Notes: generated by a model not told the origin, from the letters alone. 33,632 bases of DNA from VFKU01 sp964620045 (GCA_964620045.1 CAZUJL010000037.1:1-33632), one strand, 5' to 3'; shown: positions 7,497 to 16,458, counted from the first letter of the stretch. Made by a program: numbers and translations.

Positions 7497-8560
7497 GAGA
7501 CAGTCTCCGTCTGCAGCTTCGCCGACTTCGCCGGATCGGCCATCGTCTTCGGATCGCGCAACCAGCACGCGGCGCGATGATCGGCGCCAACGTCAAACAG
7601 CGTGGGTTCTTCCGCGGAGCAGATCTGCATGGCGTGCGGACAGCGTGGATGAAATTTGCACCCGCTGGGGAAATGCGTCGCCGGCGGAACGCTCCCGCCG
7701 ATGGTGTGCAGCCGCGCCCGCTCCGCGCCGACCTCCGGCAGCGACTCGAAGAGGCCTTGGGTATACGGATGACTACGGTTCGCGAACAACTCGCGCACGG
7801 GCGCGCGCTCGACAATGCGGCCGGCGTACATGATTGCGACGTCGTCGGCCGATTCCGCCACCACGCCGAGGTCGTGCGTGATCAGGATCATGGCCATGCC
7901 GCGTTCGCGCTGGAGTTTGCGCAGAAGTTCGAGAATCTGCGCCTGAATGGTCACGTCGAGTGCGGTAGTGGGCTCGTCGGCAATTAGAATCTTCGGGTCG
8001 CAGGCCAGCGCCATGGCGATCATCACGCGCTGACGCATGCCGCCCGACATTTGGTGCGGGTAGTTGTCGACGCGCTCCTCGGGCGCGGGAATGCCGACCT
8101 GTTCGAGCAGATCGATGACCGCGGCACGCGCGTCGGCCTTCGACAGGTCGCGATGCAGCCGCAATACCGCGCCGATCTGATCGCCCACGCGGAAGACGGG
8201 ATTCAGCGACGTCATCGGCTCCTGAAAGATCATGCTGATGGCGTTGCCGCGCAGCTCGCGCATTTCCGTCTGGTTCGCCATGAGCAGATCGCGACCTTCA
8301 AACAGGATCGAGCCGCCGACGATTTCGCCGGGCGGTTCGGGAATGAGCCGCAGAATGGACAGCGCCGTAATGCTTTTGCCGCAGCCGCTTTCACCCACCA
8401 GCGCGAGCGTGCGGCCGGGATGAACGTCGAAGGAGACACCGTCCACGGCGCGCGCGACGCCGGCGTCGGTGTAGAAATACGTCTGCAATTCGCGGACGGA
8501 GAGGATCGGCGTTGCGGGGTTTGGCTGCGCCTGCGCGTGTCGCTGATTCATTGCGTCCAT
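7493..8560 (-). CDS. Opp/Dpp-type ABC transporter ATPase (D subunit), orphan pair
   Basis: The 355-residue peptide-importer ATPase has Walker A GESGCGKS at residues 56-63, IFQEPMTSLNPVF, signature MSGGMRQR at about 171-178, Walker B ILIADEPTTALD from 191, and the H-loop LITHDLGVVAE. The C-terminal extension CKFHPRCPHAMQICSAEEP is characteristic of Opp/Dpp ATPases. It is translationally coupled to the F subunit through a 4-base overlap. Start codons at 8560 or 8551 are both possible, and neither has a clear ribosome site. It is divergent from the CPBP protease gene. The second DF pair at 17849-19800 is clearly related but distinct in sequence, not a recent duplicate. Confidence 0.93.
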   Translation of the reverse strand: MDAMNQRHAQAQPNPATPILSVRELQTYFYTDAGVARAVDGVSFDVHPGRTLALVGESGCGKSITALSILRLIPEPPGEIVGGSILFEGRDLLMANQTEMRELRGNAISMIFQEPMTSLNPVFRVGDQIGAVLRLHRDLSKADARAAVIDLLEQVGIPAPEERVDNYPHQMSGGMRQRVMIAMALACDPKILIADEPTTALDVTIQAQILELLRKLQRERGMAMILITHDLGVVAESADDVAIMYAGRIVERAPVRELFANRSHPYTQGLFESLPEVGAERARLHTIGGSVPPATHFPSGCKFHPRCPHAMQICSAEEPTLFDVGADHRAACWLRDPKTMADPAKSAKLQTETVS

Positions 8561-8638
8561 TGTACGCGAATGCCGCGCGCTGTTGAATAGGAGCGACGAT
8601 CGCGATTTGGTACGCTCTCGCCATTCCGAGGCGCCGCC

Positions 8639-9328
8639 ATGTCCGAGAGTCCAACCGTTTCTATTGATAGCGGGACGCGATCCGCAGCCGTGCGGCTGGC
8701 GTTTGGGTATGCGCTATTCCTGCACATGGCCTGGCTGCTTGCGTGGCTGCTCGAACAATATCTTGAGCATCGCTTGGAGCTGCTGCCGACGTCGGTAAGC
8801 CGATCCGCGTACTGGATGATTGCCAAGCTGCTGTTGTGGGTGCTGCCGGCAGTGCTGCTCATGCGCGCCTCGGGGCGATCCTTTCGCGAGGTGATGGCCT
8901 TCGGCCGCGTGCGCGCGATTCTGCTGTGGGGTGGACTTATCGGCGTGGCGCTCGGTCTGACGGCGTTCCCCGCGAAAATAATGAACAACCAGCCGCTATT
9001 CCCCTCGGAATTAACCGTTTCCTTTTTCAGCGCGGTATTTATCGCCCCGATCGTGGAAGAGATCGCGTTTCGCGGCGTGATACTCGAGCGGCTGGCGCAG
9101 CGGTATCGATTTGCCATTGCGAACGTAATCGCGTCGGTTTTGTTCGTCACGATTCACATGGTCGGCTGGAGTTTTCAGGGCGTGTTGATGGAAAACCTGA
9201 TGAAGCCAGTCGGCGGCGCCTTGTCCATTTTCTTCATCAGCCTGCTGCTGGGATTCGTAGCACACAAGAGCCGCTCTGTCGCCGCATCCACGTTGACGCA
9301 CATGCTCAATAACCTCTTCGCTGCATAA
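8639..9328 (+). CDS. CPBP-family intramembrane metalloprotease
   Basis: The 229-residue polytopic protein belongs to the CPBP (CAAX protease and bacteriocin-processing) family. It has about six hydrophobic segments and the three motifs of the group: EEIAFRG (Glu140, Glu141) in one helix, a His in FVTIHMVGW, and a His in ASTLTHMLNN near the C-terminus. These residues coordinate the metal and catalysis in the membrane. In bacteria the substrates are mostly unknown; roles include prenyl-protein processing, bacteriocin immunity and maturation of membrane proteins. The gene stands alone between the divergent ATPase pair and the tricorn-like gene, with a hairpin right after its stop. Confidence 0.9.
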   Translation: MSESPTVSIDSGTRSAAVRLAFGYALFLHMAWLLAWLLEQYLEHRLELLPTSVSRSAYWMIAKLLLWVLPAVLLMRASGRSFREVMAFGRVRAILLWGGLIGVALGLTAFPAKIMNNQPLFPSELTVSFFSAVFIAPIVEEIAFRGVILERLAQRYRFAIANVIASVLFVTIHMVGWSFQGVLMENLMKPVGGALSIFFISLLLGFVAHKSRSVAASTLTHMLNNLFAA

Positions 9329-9346
9329 GGGGCTGGCGAAGCCCCT
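9328..9346 (+). terminator. Hairpin after the CPBP gene, terminator-like
   Basis: AGGGGCT and AGCCCCT form a perfect 7-bp stem with a 5-base loop that begins at the last base of the stop codon. Only a poor T-run follows (ATTCATCTGTT), so it may be a weak terminator or a 3'-end stabiliser. Confidence 0.4.
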
Positions 9347-9394
9347 ATTCATCTGTTAGGCTCGCGGTTCGCTTTTCTTACAGGGAGGAACGGC

Positions 9395-12300
9395 ATGTTC
9401 CGGCGAACTGTTTGTGCATGGGCCACCGTGTGTCTGGCGCTTTTTGCGGGTGCAGTTTCATCCGAGCCGACCCGACTGCTATTGCAACCCGATATTTACG
9501 GTGACCAGGTCGTGTTTCGCCACGGCGGCGATCTGTGGATCGCGTCGGTGAACGGCGGCGGCGCGCGGCGGCTCACTACCTCCGAAGGCGTGGAAACGAC
9601 GCCGCGCTTCTCGCCGGACGGCACGCAGGTCGCCTTCACCGGGCAGTACGACAGCCGCGAAGACGTGTACGTCGTGTCGGTGAACGGCGGCGAACCGCAC
9701 CGCATCACGCACCATCCCGACAACGACGTGATGCGCGACTGGACGCCGGACGGCACGCGGCTTCTGTTTGCGACAGGCCGTGAAAATCCACCGGCGTTTG
9801 TGCCACGGCTGTGGACAGTGCCCGTCGCGGGTGGCATGCCGACGGTGCTGCCGATCTACATGGCGGCGGACGGCACATATTCGCCGGATGGCACGCGCTT
9901 GGCTTTTGTGCCGACGACGCCGGCCTTCCAGCCGTTGCAGAGCGGCACTATTCAGGCGGGCTGGCGGCACTACCGTGGCGGGCGCGCGACGCGCATTCGG
10001 ATCATGAATGTGTCTGATTTGTCAGTCACCGATGTGCCGCGCACGGACAGCAACGATCATTACCCGCTGTGGGTCGGCAATACGCTGTATTTTCTGTCTG
10101 ATCGCGAACACACAATGAACCTTTTCGCGTTCGACGGCACGAACGTTCGAAAGGTCACCAACCACGACGACTTCGATATTCAGAGCGCTGGCACCGACGG
10201 CCGGACAATCGTGTACGAGCAGGCGGGTTATCTGCGCCACTTTGATCCGGCTACGGGGCAATCGCGGCGAATTGACATTGAAGTGGCCGGAGACTTTCCG
10301 TGGATGCGGCCCAAGCTGCAGAAAGTGGGCGAGAACATTCGCTCCGCGGCGATTTCGCCCAGCGGCACGCGGGCCGTGGTGGAGGCGCGCGGCGAAATTT
10401 TCAGTGTGCCAGCGGAGAAAGGCGACGCGCGCAACCTGAGCAACAGCCCAGGTGCAAACGATCGCGCGCCGGTGTGGTCGCCGGATGGCGAACGGATCGC
10501 GTGGTTTGCCGACACGTCCGGCGAATACACGCTCATGCTCGCCGATCAGGACGGGCTCGCGGCGCCGAAATCGATTCCATTGCAGGAGACATCGTTTTTC
10601 TACATGCCCGAGTGGTCGCCGGATTCCAAGAAACTTTTGTATTCCGACTGTTATCTGAACCTGTGGTATCTCGATGTCGACAAGGGCAAGCCGGTGAAGG
10701 TCGACACTGATCTGCACGGCACACCGCATCCCGTACGGGCGGTGTGGTCGCCGGATTCGAAGTGGATCGCCTACGAGCGCGCGCTCGAGAGCAAATTCAG
10801 CGCGATCTTTATGTACTCGCTGAAAGACGGCAAGAATTATCAGATTACCGACGGTCTCTCGGACGCCATTTCTCCGGCCTTCGATCGCAGCGGGAAATAT
10901 CTGTATTTCCTGGCGAGCACGGACTACGCGCTGAACGTCGGCTGGCTCGATATGTCGAGTTACGACCGAAACATTACGCGCGGGTTGTACCTCGCCGTCC
11001 TCAGCAAGGACGAGGCGTCGCCGTTGTTGCCCGAGAGCGACGAAGAAAAAGCGGTGGAAGAGAAAAAAGACGACGAGAAGAAAAAGGACGACAAAGACGG
11101 CGACAAAAAGGAGGATAAGAACCCGGCCGAAGTGAAGTTCGACCCGGAACATATCGATCAGCGGATCCTTGCGCTGGATGTGCCAACGAAAAACTACGTC
11201 GCCATCGGCGCGGCACCTGACGGCGCCGTGTTTTTCGCCGAAGCCGTGGAGTCGCGGCTGAATTTGCACAAGTACGATGCGAAGAAGCGCAAAAGCGCGG
11301 AGTTTTTGAGCGGCATCAACGGGTTCGACATTTCGGCAGACGGCAAGAAGTTGCTGTACCGCGCGCAAAAGACGCTGGGCATTGTGGAGACGAGCAAGGA
11401 AAGCGCAAAGGTCGGCGACGGCGCGCTGAAGCTGGATATGCTCGAAGCACGCGTGGATCCCGCGGCGGAATGGGCGCAAATGTACCGCGAATGCTGGCGG
11501 ATCATGCGCGATTACTTCTATGACGCGAACCTGCACGGCGCGAACTGGCCGAAGGTGTACGACGACTACGCGGCGTGGCTGCCGAGCGTGCGCCATCGCA
11601 CCGAGCTCACGTATCTGAACGCGCTGATGCTGTCTGAAGTCGGCGCGGGACATACACGCACGGGCGGCGGCGAAATGCCGGAGATACCGACGATTGGTGT
11701 CGGATTGCTGGGCGCGGACATCACGCTGGAAGACGGTAAGTACCGCATCGCGCGCATTCTGCGCGGCGAAAACTGGAACCCGAATTTGCGCGCGCCGCTG
11801 ACGGCACCTGGCGTGGATGTGGCGGAAGGTGACTACCTGCTGGCGGTCAACGGTCGCGAGATCGACGGCGGTGAATTGTATTCATACTTTGAAGGCACGG
11901 CCGATAAGCAGACTGTGATTCGTGTGAGCAGCCATGCGAATGGCCGCGATGCGCGCAATGTCACCGTGGTTCCCGTCGGCAGTGAGAGTCCGCTGCGGAC
12001 GCGGCAATGGATGGAGGACAATCGGCGCAAAGTGGGAGAGTTGTCCGGCGGCCGGCTTGCGTATGTGTACCTGCCCAATACTGGGCGGCCGGGTTACACG
12101 AACTTCAATCGCTACTACTACGCGCAGCAGGACAAACTCGGTGCCGTGATCGACGAACGGTTCAACGGCGGCGGCAGCGTGGCGGATTACATCATCGAGC
12201 TAATGGACCGCCCGCTGATGAGCAACTGGATTGGGCGCAACGGACTGTCATTTACATCGCCAAATGCTGCGATTTTCGGTCCGAAAACGATGATCATCAA

Positions 12301-12670
12301 CGAATTCGCCGGCTCCGGCGGCGACTATCTGCCGTGGGCGTTCAAGAAGCGAAACATCGGGCCGTTGATTGGCCGGCGGACGTGGGGCGGGCTCATCGGC
12401 GTGTCCGACTATCCCGTGCTGATGGACGGCGGTTCGACAACCGCGCCGAGCTTTGCGATTTACTCGACCGATCCCGACAATTCGCAGTGGATTGTGGAGA
12501 ACGAAGGCGTCGCGCCCGATATCGAGGTGGATATTAATCCGCAGGACGTCGTCGCCGGTCGCGACCCGCAGCTAGAGCGTGCGGTGGCCGAGTGCGTGCG
12601 ACTGCTCGAAGCGAATCCGGTTAAGCACGCGCCGCGGCCCGCGCCGATCGACCGTGTGAACGGGAGGTAA
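9395..12670 (+). CDS. Secreted tricorn-like S41 protease
   Basis: The 1,091-residue protein has a signal peptide (residues 1-23, ending AVSS), two beta-propeller regions built from repeated SPDG motifs (FSPDGTQVAF, WSPDGERIAW, WSPDSKWIAY), a tricorn C1 region, a PDZ-like stretch and the S41 catalytic core. Catalytic residues can be placed by comparison with Thermoplasma tricorn: His753 in GAGHTRTGG, the nucleophile Ser974 in NEFAGSGGD, and a Glu in VENEGVAPD (about 1035-1037). Tricorn degrades oligopeptides; a signal peptide places this one outside the cytoplasm. A Lys/Asp/Glu-rich linker of some 35 residues (nt 11038-11130) separates the propellers from the rest and is probably disordered. 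The start is firm: AGGGAGGA lies just upstream. It is followed within 3 bases by the next gene. Confidence 0.94.
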   Translation: MFRRTVCAWATVCLALFAGAVSSEPTRLLLQPDIYGDQVVFRHGGDLWIASVNGGGARRLTTSEGVETTPRFSPDGTQVAFTGQYDSREDVYVVSVNGGEPHRITHHPDNDVMRDWTPDGTRLLFATGRENPPAFVPRLWTVPVAGGMPTVLPIYMAADGTYSPDGTRLAFVPTTPAFQPLQSGTIQAGWRHYRGGRATRIRIMNVSDLSVTDVPRTDSNDHYPLWVGNTLYFLSDREHTMNLFAFDGTNVRKVTNHDDFDIQSAGTDGRTIVYEQAGYLRHFDPATGQSRRIDIEVAGDFPWMRPKLQKVGENIRSAAISPSGTRAVVEARGEIFSVPAEKGDARNLSNSPGANDRAPVWSPDGERIAWFADTSGEYTLMLADQDGLAAPKSIPLQETSFFYMPEWSPDSKKLLYSDCYLNLWYLDVDKGKPVKVDTDLHGTPHPVRAVWSPDSKWIAYERALESKFSAIFMYSLKDGKNYQITDGLSDAISPAFDRSGKYLYFLASTDYALNVGWLDMSSYDRNITRGLYLAVLSKDEASPLLPESDEEKAVEEKKDDEKKKDDKDGDKKEDKNPAEVKFDPEHIDQRILALDVPTKNYVAIGAAPDGAVFFAEAVESRLNLHKYDAKKRKSAEFLSGINGFDISADGKKLLYRAQKTLGIVETSKESAKVGDGALKLDMLEARVDPAAEWAQMYRECWRIMRDYFYDANLHGANWPKVYDDYAAWLPSVRHRTELTYLNALMLSEVGAGHTRTGGGEMPEIPTIGVGLLGADITLEDGKYRIARILRGENWNPNLRAPLTAPGVDVAEGDYLLAVNGREIDGGELYSYFEGTADKQTVIRVSSHANGRDARNVTVVPVGSESPLRTRQWMEDNRRKVGELSGGRLAYVYLPNTGRPGYTNFNRYYYAQQDKLGAVIDERFNGGGSVADYIIELMDRPLMSNWIGRNGLSFTSPNAAIFGPKTMIINEFAGSGGDYLPWAFKKRNIGPLIGRRTWGGLIGVSDYPVLMDGGSTTAPSFAIYSTDPDNSQWIVENEGVAPDIEVDINPQDVVAGRDPQLERAVAECVRLLEANPVKHAPRPAPIDRVNGR

Positions 12671-12673
12671 GCG

Positions 12674-13057
12674 ATGGATGAAGGGCCTATGAGCGGCGCG
12701 TTCATCTCGATCAGTTTCGCCGGGACGATGTATTGGTATTTGTGGCCTGCCTTGATGGGCGGTGCGGCAATCGCGTTGTGGCTGCGTACGCGAATCAAAG
12801 GCACGTTGGCAATGGGCGTTGGTTTGTTGGTGAGCGGAGTGTTCGTTGCTATAGCGCAAAATACCCCAAGTTCCGCGATCGAAAATTACACGGGCGATCC
12901 AAATAAGATGTTTGAAGCCATGAAACCGGTGAATCAGGAATTGTTAGTAGCGCTGACGCTGGGTATTCAGGCCGGATTCGCGGTGGCGTTGTTGGGATTC
13001 ATTGTTATGTGCGTTCAAATATCAAAACGTTGGCGCATGGCCGGAGAACTACGATGA
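12674..13057 (+). CDS. Small integral membrane protein, unknown
   Basis: The 127-residue protein has three predicted membrane segments: about residues 20-40 (YWYLWPALMGGAAIALWL), 44-62 and 92-114 (VALTLGIQAGFAVALLGFIVMCV), with a hydrophilic loop NTPSSAIENYTGDPNKMFEAM between the second and third. I do not recognise the family. GGGAGGT overlapping the end of the tricorn-like gene is its ribosome site, and its ATGA stop overlaps the start of the carboxylesterase. It is therefore co-translated with two secreted hydrolases, and a membrane-anchoring or accessory role is only an inference. Confidence 0.75.
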   Translation: MDEGPMSGAFISISFAGTMYWYLWPALMGGAAIALWLRTRIKGTLAMGVGLLVSGVFVAIAQNTPSSAIENYTGDPNKMFEAMKPVNQELLVALTLGIQAGFAVALLGFIVMCVQISKRWRMAGELR

Positions 13058-14730
13058 GCACGTTTACTCGCAGACAGTTGATGAAGGGCGCGGCGGTGAT
13101 GGCTGGCAGTGCCGCTGCTGGAATTGCGGCAGTCGCAACAGCGCAGGCAGAGTCCGCAAGCGCAGCATCGAGCGGCGTTTCGGTCGTTGCCGCGGCGGAC
13201 AAGAACGTTGTTGAGACGAACGCGGGCAAGGTGCGTGGTTACACGCGCAACGGGATTGTGACCTTCAAGGGCATTCCCTACGGCGCGAACACGACCGGCG
13301 CGGGGCGGTTTTTGCCGCCGGCGAAACCCAAGCCGTGGACGAATGTGCGCAGCTCGATGCAGTACGGGCCGGTGTGTCCGCAGGAAGCCCGCACCGGCTG
13401 GGCGATCGACGAGGTTGCGTTCCTGTTCGACTGGGATGACGGTGTACCCGGCGAGGACTGCCTGCGCGCGAATGTGTGGACGCCGGGCGCGAGTGGTAAG
13501 CGGCCCGTGATGGTGTGGCTGCACGGCGGCGGGTTCCAGGCGGGCTCGGGTCAGGAGCTGCCGAGTTACGACGGCGAGAACCTCGCGCGGCGCGGCGATG
13601 TGGTCGTGGTGAGCCTGAATCACCGGCTCGGTGTGCTCGCGCACTTGAACCTTGCGGGCGTTGGCGGAGAGCAATACGCGCAGTCGGGCAACGTGGGCAT
13701 GCTGGACCTCGTGCTCGCGCTGGAGTGGGTGCGCGACAATATCGCGAACTTCGGCGGTGATCCGGGCAATGTGACGATCTTCGGGCAGTCGGGCGGCGGC
13801 GGCAAAGTAAATGCGCTGATGGCGATGCCCGCGGCGAAGGGCTTGTTCCACAAGGCGATCGTGCAGAGCGGATCGATCCTGCGCATGGCGTCGCCCGAGC
13901 GCTCGCAGAAGATTGCCGCGTCGACGCTCGCGGAATTGGGCCTTGACGCGAGCAAACTCGGCGAGTTGAACGCGATTCCCGTGGAGAAGCTGATTCAGGC
14001 GGGCTTGGCGGCGCAGCGGAAGAATACTCCGCCGGCGGGCGCGGTGATGGATATCAAGAACTTCGGCGATCGCATGGGTTGGGCGCCGGTGACGGATGGC
14101 GTGGTCATTCCGCAGCATCCCTTCGATCCCGAAGCGCCGGCACAGTGCGCGCAGGTGCCGATGATGATCGGCACGACGCTGAACGAGTTCACGACCGGCA
14201 TGTCCAACCCGATGACCATGACCGACGAGGACCTCGCGAAGCGGGTCGCGACCATGTATCCCGACAAGGCGCAGGAGGCGATCGCGGCGTTCCGCGCGGC
14301 GAATCCGAAGGCGACGCCGTTTGAGTTGTTCGCGCGCATCTCGACCGCGCCGGTGCGTCAGGCGGCGGTGTGGCAGGCGGAGCGCAAGGCCGCGCAGGGT
14401 GCGGCGCCGGCGTACGTGTATTGGTTCACGTGGCAGACGCCGGTGCTGGATGGCAAGCCGGGCGCGATTCACTGCATCGAAATTCCATTTGTGTTCGACA
14501 ATATCGATCGCTGCGCGAACATGACCGGCGGCGGCGCGGACGCGCGAGCACTGGCGGCCAAGGTGAGCGAGGCGTGGATCGCGTTCGCGCGCACGGGCAA
14601 CCCGAACCACGCGGGCCTGCCGAAGTGGGACGCATTTAGCGCGGAGCAATGCCCGACGATGATTTTCGACAACGCATGCGCACAGCAGATCAACCCGGAT
14701 TCGGACGCGCGGAAAAAACTGTTCACGTAA
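13054..14730 (+). CDS. Tat-exported type-B carboxylesterase
   Basis: This is an alpha/beta-hydrolase of the carboxylesterase/lipase type B family, 558 residues. The N-terminus is a twin-arginine signal (TFTRRQLMKGAA then a hydrophobic Ala-rich segment). The mature part starts around VETNAGKVRGYTRNGIVTFKGIPYG, the usual family opening. The oxyanion hole is HGGG (157-160), the nucleophile Ser246 in GQSGGGG, the acid a Glu in GTTLNEFT, and the His in IHCIEIPFVF. The nucleophile elbow is GQSGGG rather than the common GESAGG. The ATG at 13054 overlaps the previous stop; the longer frame from 13009 lies inside that gene and would bury the signal. It hydrolyses carboxylic esters; the natural substrate is unknown. 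Confidence 0.94.
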   Translation: MSTFTRRQLMKGAAVMAGSAAAGIAAVATAQAESASAASSGVSVVAAADKNVVETNAGKVRGYTRNGIVTFKGIPYGANTTGAGRFLPPAKPKPWTNVRSSMQYGPVCPQEARTGWAIDEVAFLFDWDDGVPGEDCLRANVWTPGASGKRPVMVWLHGGGFQAGSGQELPSYDGENLARRGDVVVVSLNHRLGVLAHLNLAGVGGEQYAQSGNVGMLDLVLALEWVRDNIANFGGDPGNVTIFGQSGGGGKVNALMAMPAAKGLFHKAIVQSGSILRMASPERSQKIAASTLAELGLDASKLGELNAIPVEKLIQAGLAAQRKNTPPAGAVMDIKNFGDRMGWAPVTDGVVIPQHPFDPEAPAQCAQVPMMIGTTLNEFTTGMSNPMTMTDEDLAKRVATMYPDKAQEAIAAFRAANPKATPFELFARISTAPVRQAAVWQAERKAAQGAAPAYVYWFTWQTPVLDGKPGAIHCIEIPFVFDNIDRCANMTGGGADARALAAKVSEAWIAFARTGNPNHAGLPKWDAFSAEQCPTMIFDNACAQQINPDSDARKKLFT

Positions 14731-14737
14731 CGAAACG

Positions 14738-16033
14738 CTATTGCCGTGCATCTTTCTCCGCGAAGTAGAGCCATGCGGCGAAGACGGACAGGATCGTGAG
14801 CACGATGGGCGAGACGACGAGCGAGATGATGAACCATCCCGACGTGGTGACTTCGCTGACGTCGACGTCGCTGAGCTCGAGGAAGTAGAAATAGCCGGCG
14901 AGGTTCGCGAACATCTGCGAGCACTGCAGCAGCGCGATCCAGAAGAGCACGCTGGCCTGGCGTTTGGCCTGGCGGCTGTCGTAGACCTCAAGCTTTCGCT
15001 CGTAGTATTCGCGCAAATTGCCGACGATTTGCTCAATACCGGTGCGCGTATCCGCGAGGCCCCACTTGGTGAACACAAAATCGAAGGCGGTCGTGAGCCA
15101 AGGCTTCAGGTTGGAGCGAAAGTCCTCCATCTCGTTTCCGGCGAAGGTGCGCTCGATGTTCAGCGCTTCGAGTTCGATGGCGAGCGTGCGCACGCGCTTG
15201 ATGCCGAGGTCGTCGTAGCCGAAAAAGCCCACCTGCTCGCGGAGGCTTTTCTGCATGAACCACAGGTTTTGCAGGTAGATCATCAGTGGCAGCAGCGCGA
15301 TTTCCTTGGCGTATTGGCGCACCGCGAGCGTAGTGTAGCTCCAGCCGAAGCGGACAAATTCGACGGCTTCCGCCTGGCCCGTGGCGTCGCGCTGCGAGTC
15401 GGAGGCGCCTTCCTCGTCGGCGTGGGGCCGGCGCAGTGCGGCGATCGTCGTGGCATCGGCTCCGACGGCGACCGTGAATATGTGTGTTGAATCCGGCCGC
15501 GGCGCGCTGGGTGCTGGCACCGAGTCATGGCCGAAGAACGGCCGCAAGGCCGATTCGCGCGCGAGCACATTCAGCGCCGCGATTGATTCCTTTGTGAAAA
15601 ATGTTGCTTCGAAGATGCGCCGCAGGTCGCGTTGATCGAAACTTGGCGTGCCCGCGATTTCAGGGAGATCAATGCCGGCTATCAGCGAAAGTGTGCCGTT
15701 GCGCGTGAGCACCAGATGGGCCGAGAGCGTGCCGCGCAGGTTGTGTTTGGTCCGGAATTCGTCAAAGGCGTGCGTGCTGAATTTCGAAAAAGGAAACCAG
15801 ATCGAGTCGTTTCGTCGGATGAATCGAGCACTTTCCAGCGCGAAGTCGGTGCAACTGCCGAAATTTGTGAAGAGGTTGTCGTCGAGGAACAGGGCGCCTT
15901 CGGCGCCGATGCGGATCCCCTGTGCGCCGACGTTGGCGGTGTCCCACAGGCGGCGGGCGTTGCGGCGGAACTTGATGAGGTCTTCCCAAGGCAACGCGAG
16001 CGGCGCGATGGCGGTGGCGTGCAGGTGGCTCAT
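14738..16033 (-). CDS. Two-TM membrane protein of unknown function, coupled to SET gene
   Basis: I do not recognise this 431-residue protein. Residues 1-200 are soluble and mixed alpha/beta (DLIKFRRNARRLWDTANVG, GAEGALFLDDNLFTNFGSC). The following region has long helical stretches (REYYERKLEVYDSRQAKRQ), and the end has two hydrophobic segments at about 361-388 and 398-422, then a short charged tail. A large soluble domain, a long helix and two C-terminal membrane helices recall the CorA cation-channel layout, but I see no GMN motif, so this is only a topological likeness. Its ATG overlaps the stop of the SET-domain gene (ATGA), implying coupled translation. It is convergent with the carboxylesterase, with 7 bases between the stops. 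Confidence 0.7.
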   Translation of the reverse strand: MSHLHATAIAPLALPWEDLIKFRRNARRLWDTANVGAQGIRIGAEGALFLDDNLFTNFGSCTDFALESARFIRRNDSIWFPFSKFSTHAFDEFRTKHNLRGTLSAHLVLTRNGTLSLIAGIDLPEIAGTPSFDQRDLRRIFEATFFTKESIAALNVLARESALRPFFGHDSVPAPSAPRPDSTHIFTVAVGADATTIAALRRPHADEEGASDSQRDATGQAEAVEFVRFGWSYTTLAVRQYAKEIALLPLMIYLQNLWFMQKSLREQVGFFGYDDLGIKRVRTLAIELEALNIERTFAGNEMEDFRSNLKPWLTTAFDFVFTKWGLADTRTGIEQIVGNLREYYERKLEVYDSRQAKRQASVLFWIALLQCSQMFANLAGYFYFLELSDVDVSEVTTSGWFIISLVVSPIVLTILSVFAAWLYFAEKDARQ

Positions 16034-16458
16034 CGTTTCAGGTACTCCGCGGCGGGACTACGCAGATAGGCCTCGGGCAGCGGTTGCGCGAGGTAGTCGA
16101 GCAGCAATTCTTCGTCGGCTTCGATGCGACGCAGCGCGCGGATCTCCTGCGAGCGATCATCGATCGCAAGGCTCGGCGTGCGCGAGTGGTTGATGTAGCC
16201 GTAGCTCGTGCGAATGCCGCGCACGAGGAGGTCGGTGTGCGTGAGCGCGTTCCACTCGAGCGTGAACAGGACGCCGGGTGCGTCAATGATGGAGATGCGC
16301 TGGCCGTCGAGGCGGGTGAGAACGTCGCCGGTATTCAGTGCACGTGTGGCGAACAAGCCGAGGCCGTGGATGGGACTCTTGCGCACTTCGGCGTGCGGTA
16401 TCGTGGCGAGATAACCCTGCGCGAGACCGGCCGCCTTCGCGATGTCGGAAATTTCCAA
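16030..16458 (-). CDS. Short SET-domain protein (putative lysine methyltransferase)
   Basis: The 142-residue product is essentially a bare SET domain. The N-terminal motif is VRKSPIHGLGLFATRALNTGDVL, the central cofactor motif is YGYINHSRTPSL (Asn90-His91), and the C-terminal motif is EIRALRRIEADEELLLDY, with the Tyr of the active site at 122. SET enzymes transfer methyl groups from S-adenosylmethionine to lysines. There is no pre-SET or post-SET cysteine cluster, as in many small bacterial SET proteins. The start is a TTG at 16458 with GAGGAGA upstream. Its stop overlaps the start of the membrane protein gene, so that product may be its substrate or partner. This is inferred from coupling alone. 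Confidence 0.82.
   Translation of the reverse strand: MEISDIAKAAGLAQGYLATIPHAEVRKSPIHGLGLFATRALNTGDVLTRLDGQRISIIDAPGVLFTLEWNALTHTDLLVRGIRTSYGYINHSRTPSLAIDDRSQEIRALRRIEADEELLLDYLAQPLPEAYLRSPAAEYLKR

Noticed and set aside
10022..11653. A 543-codon open frame antisense to the tricorn-like gene.
   Set aside because: It has no recognisable domain, no ribosome site, and the composition of an antisense shadow. The plus-strand gene has clear motifs throughout.
13015..15078. A 687-codon minus-strand open frame across the carboxylesterase.
   Set aside because: It is antisense to a gene with complete catalytic motifs and also overlaps the membrane protein gene out of frame.
14738..16033. Naming the 431-residue membrane protein a CorA magnesium channel.
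   Set aside because: The topology is similar, but the GMN signature and its surrounding helix are not present.
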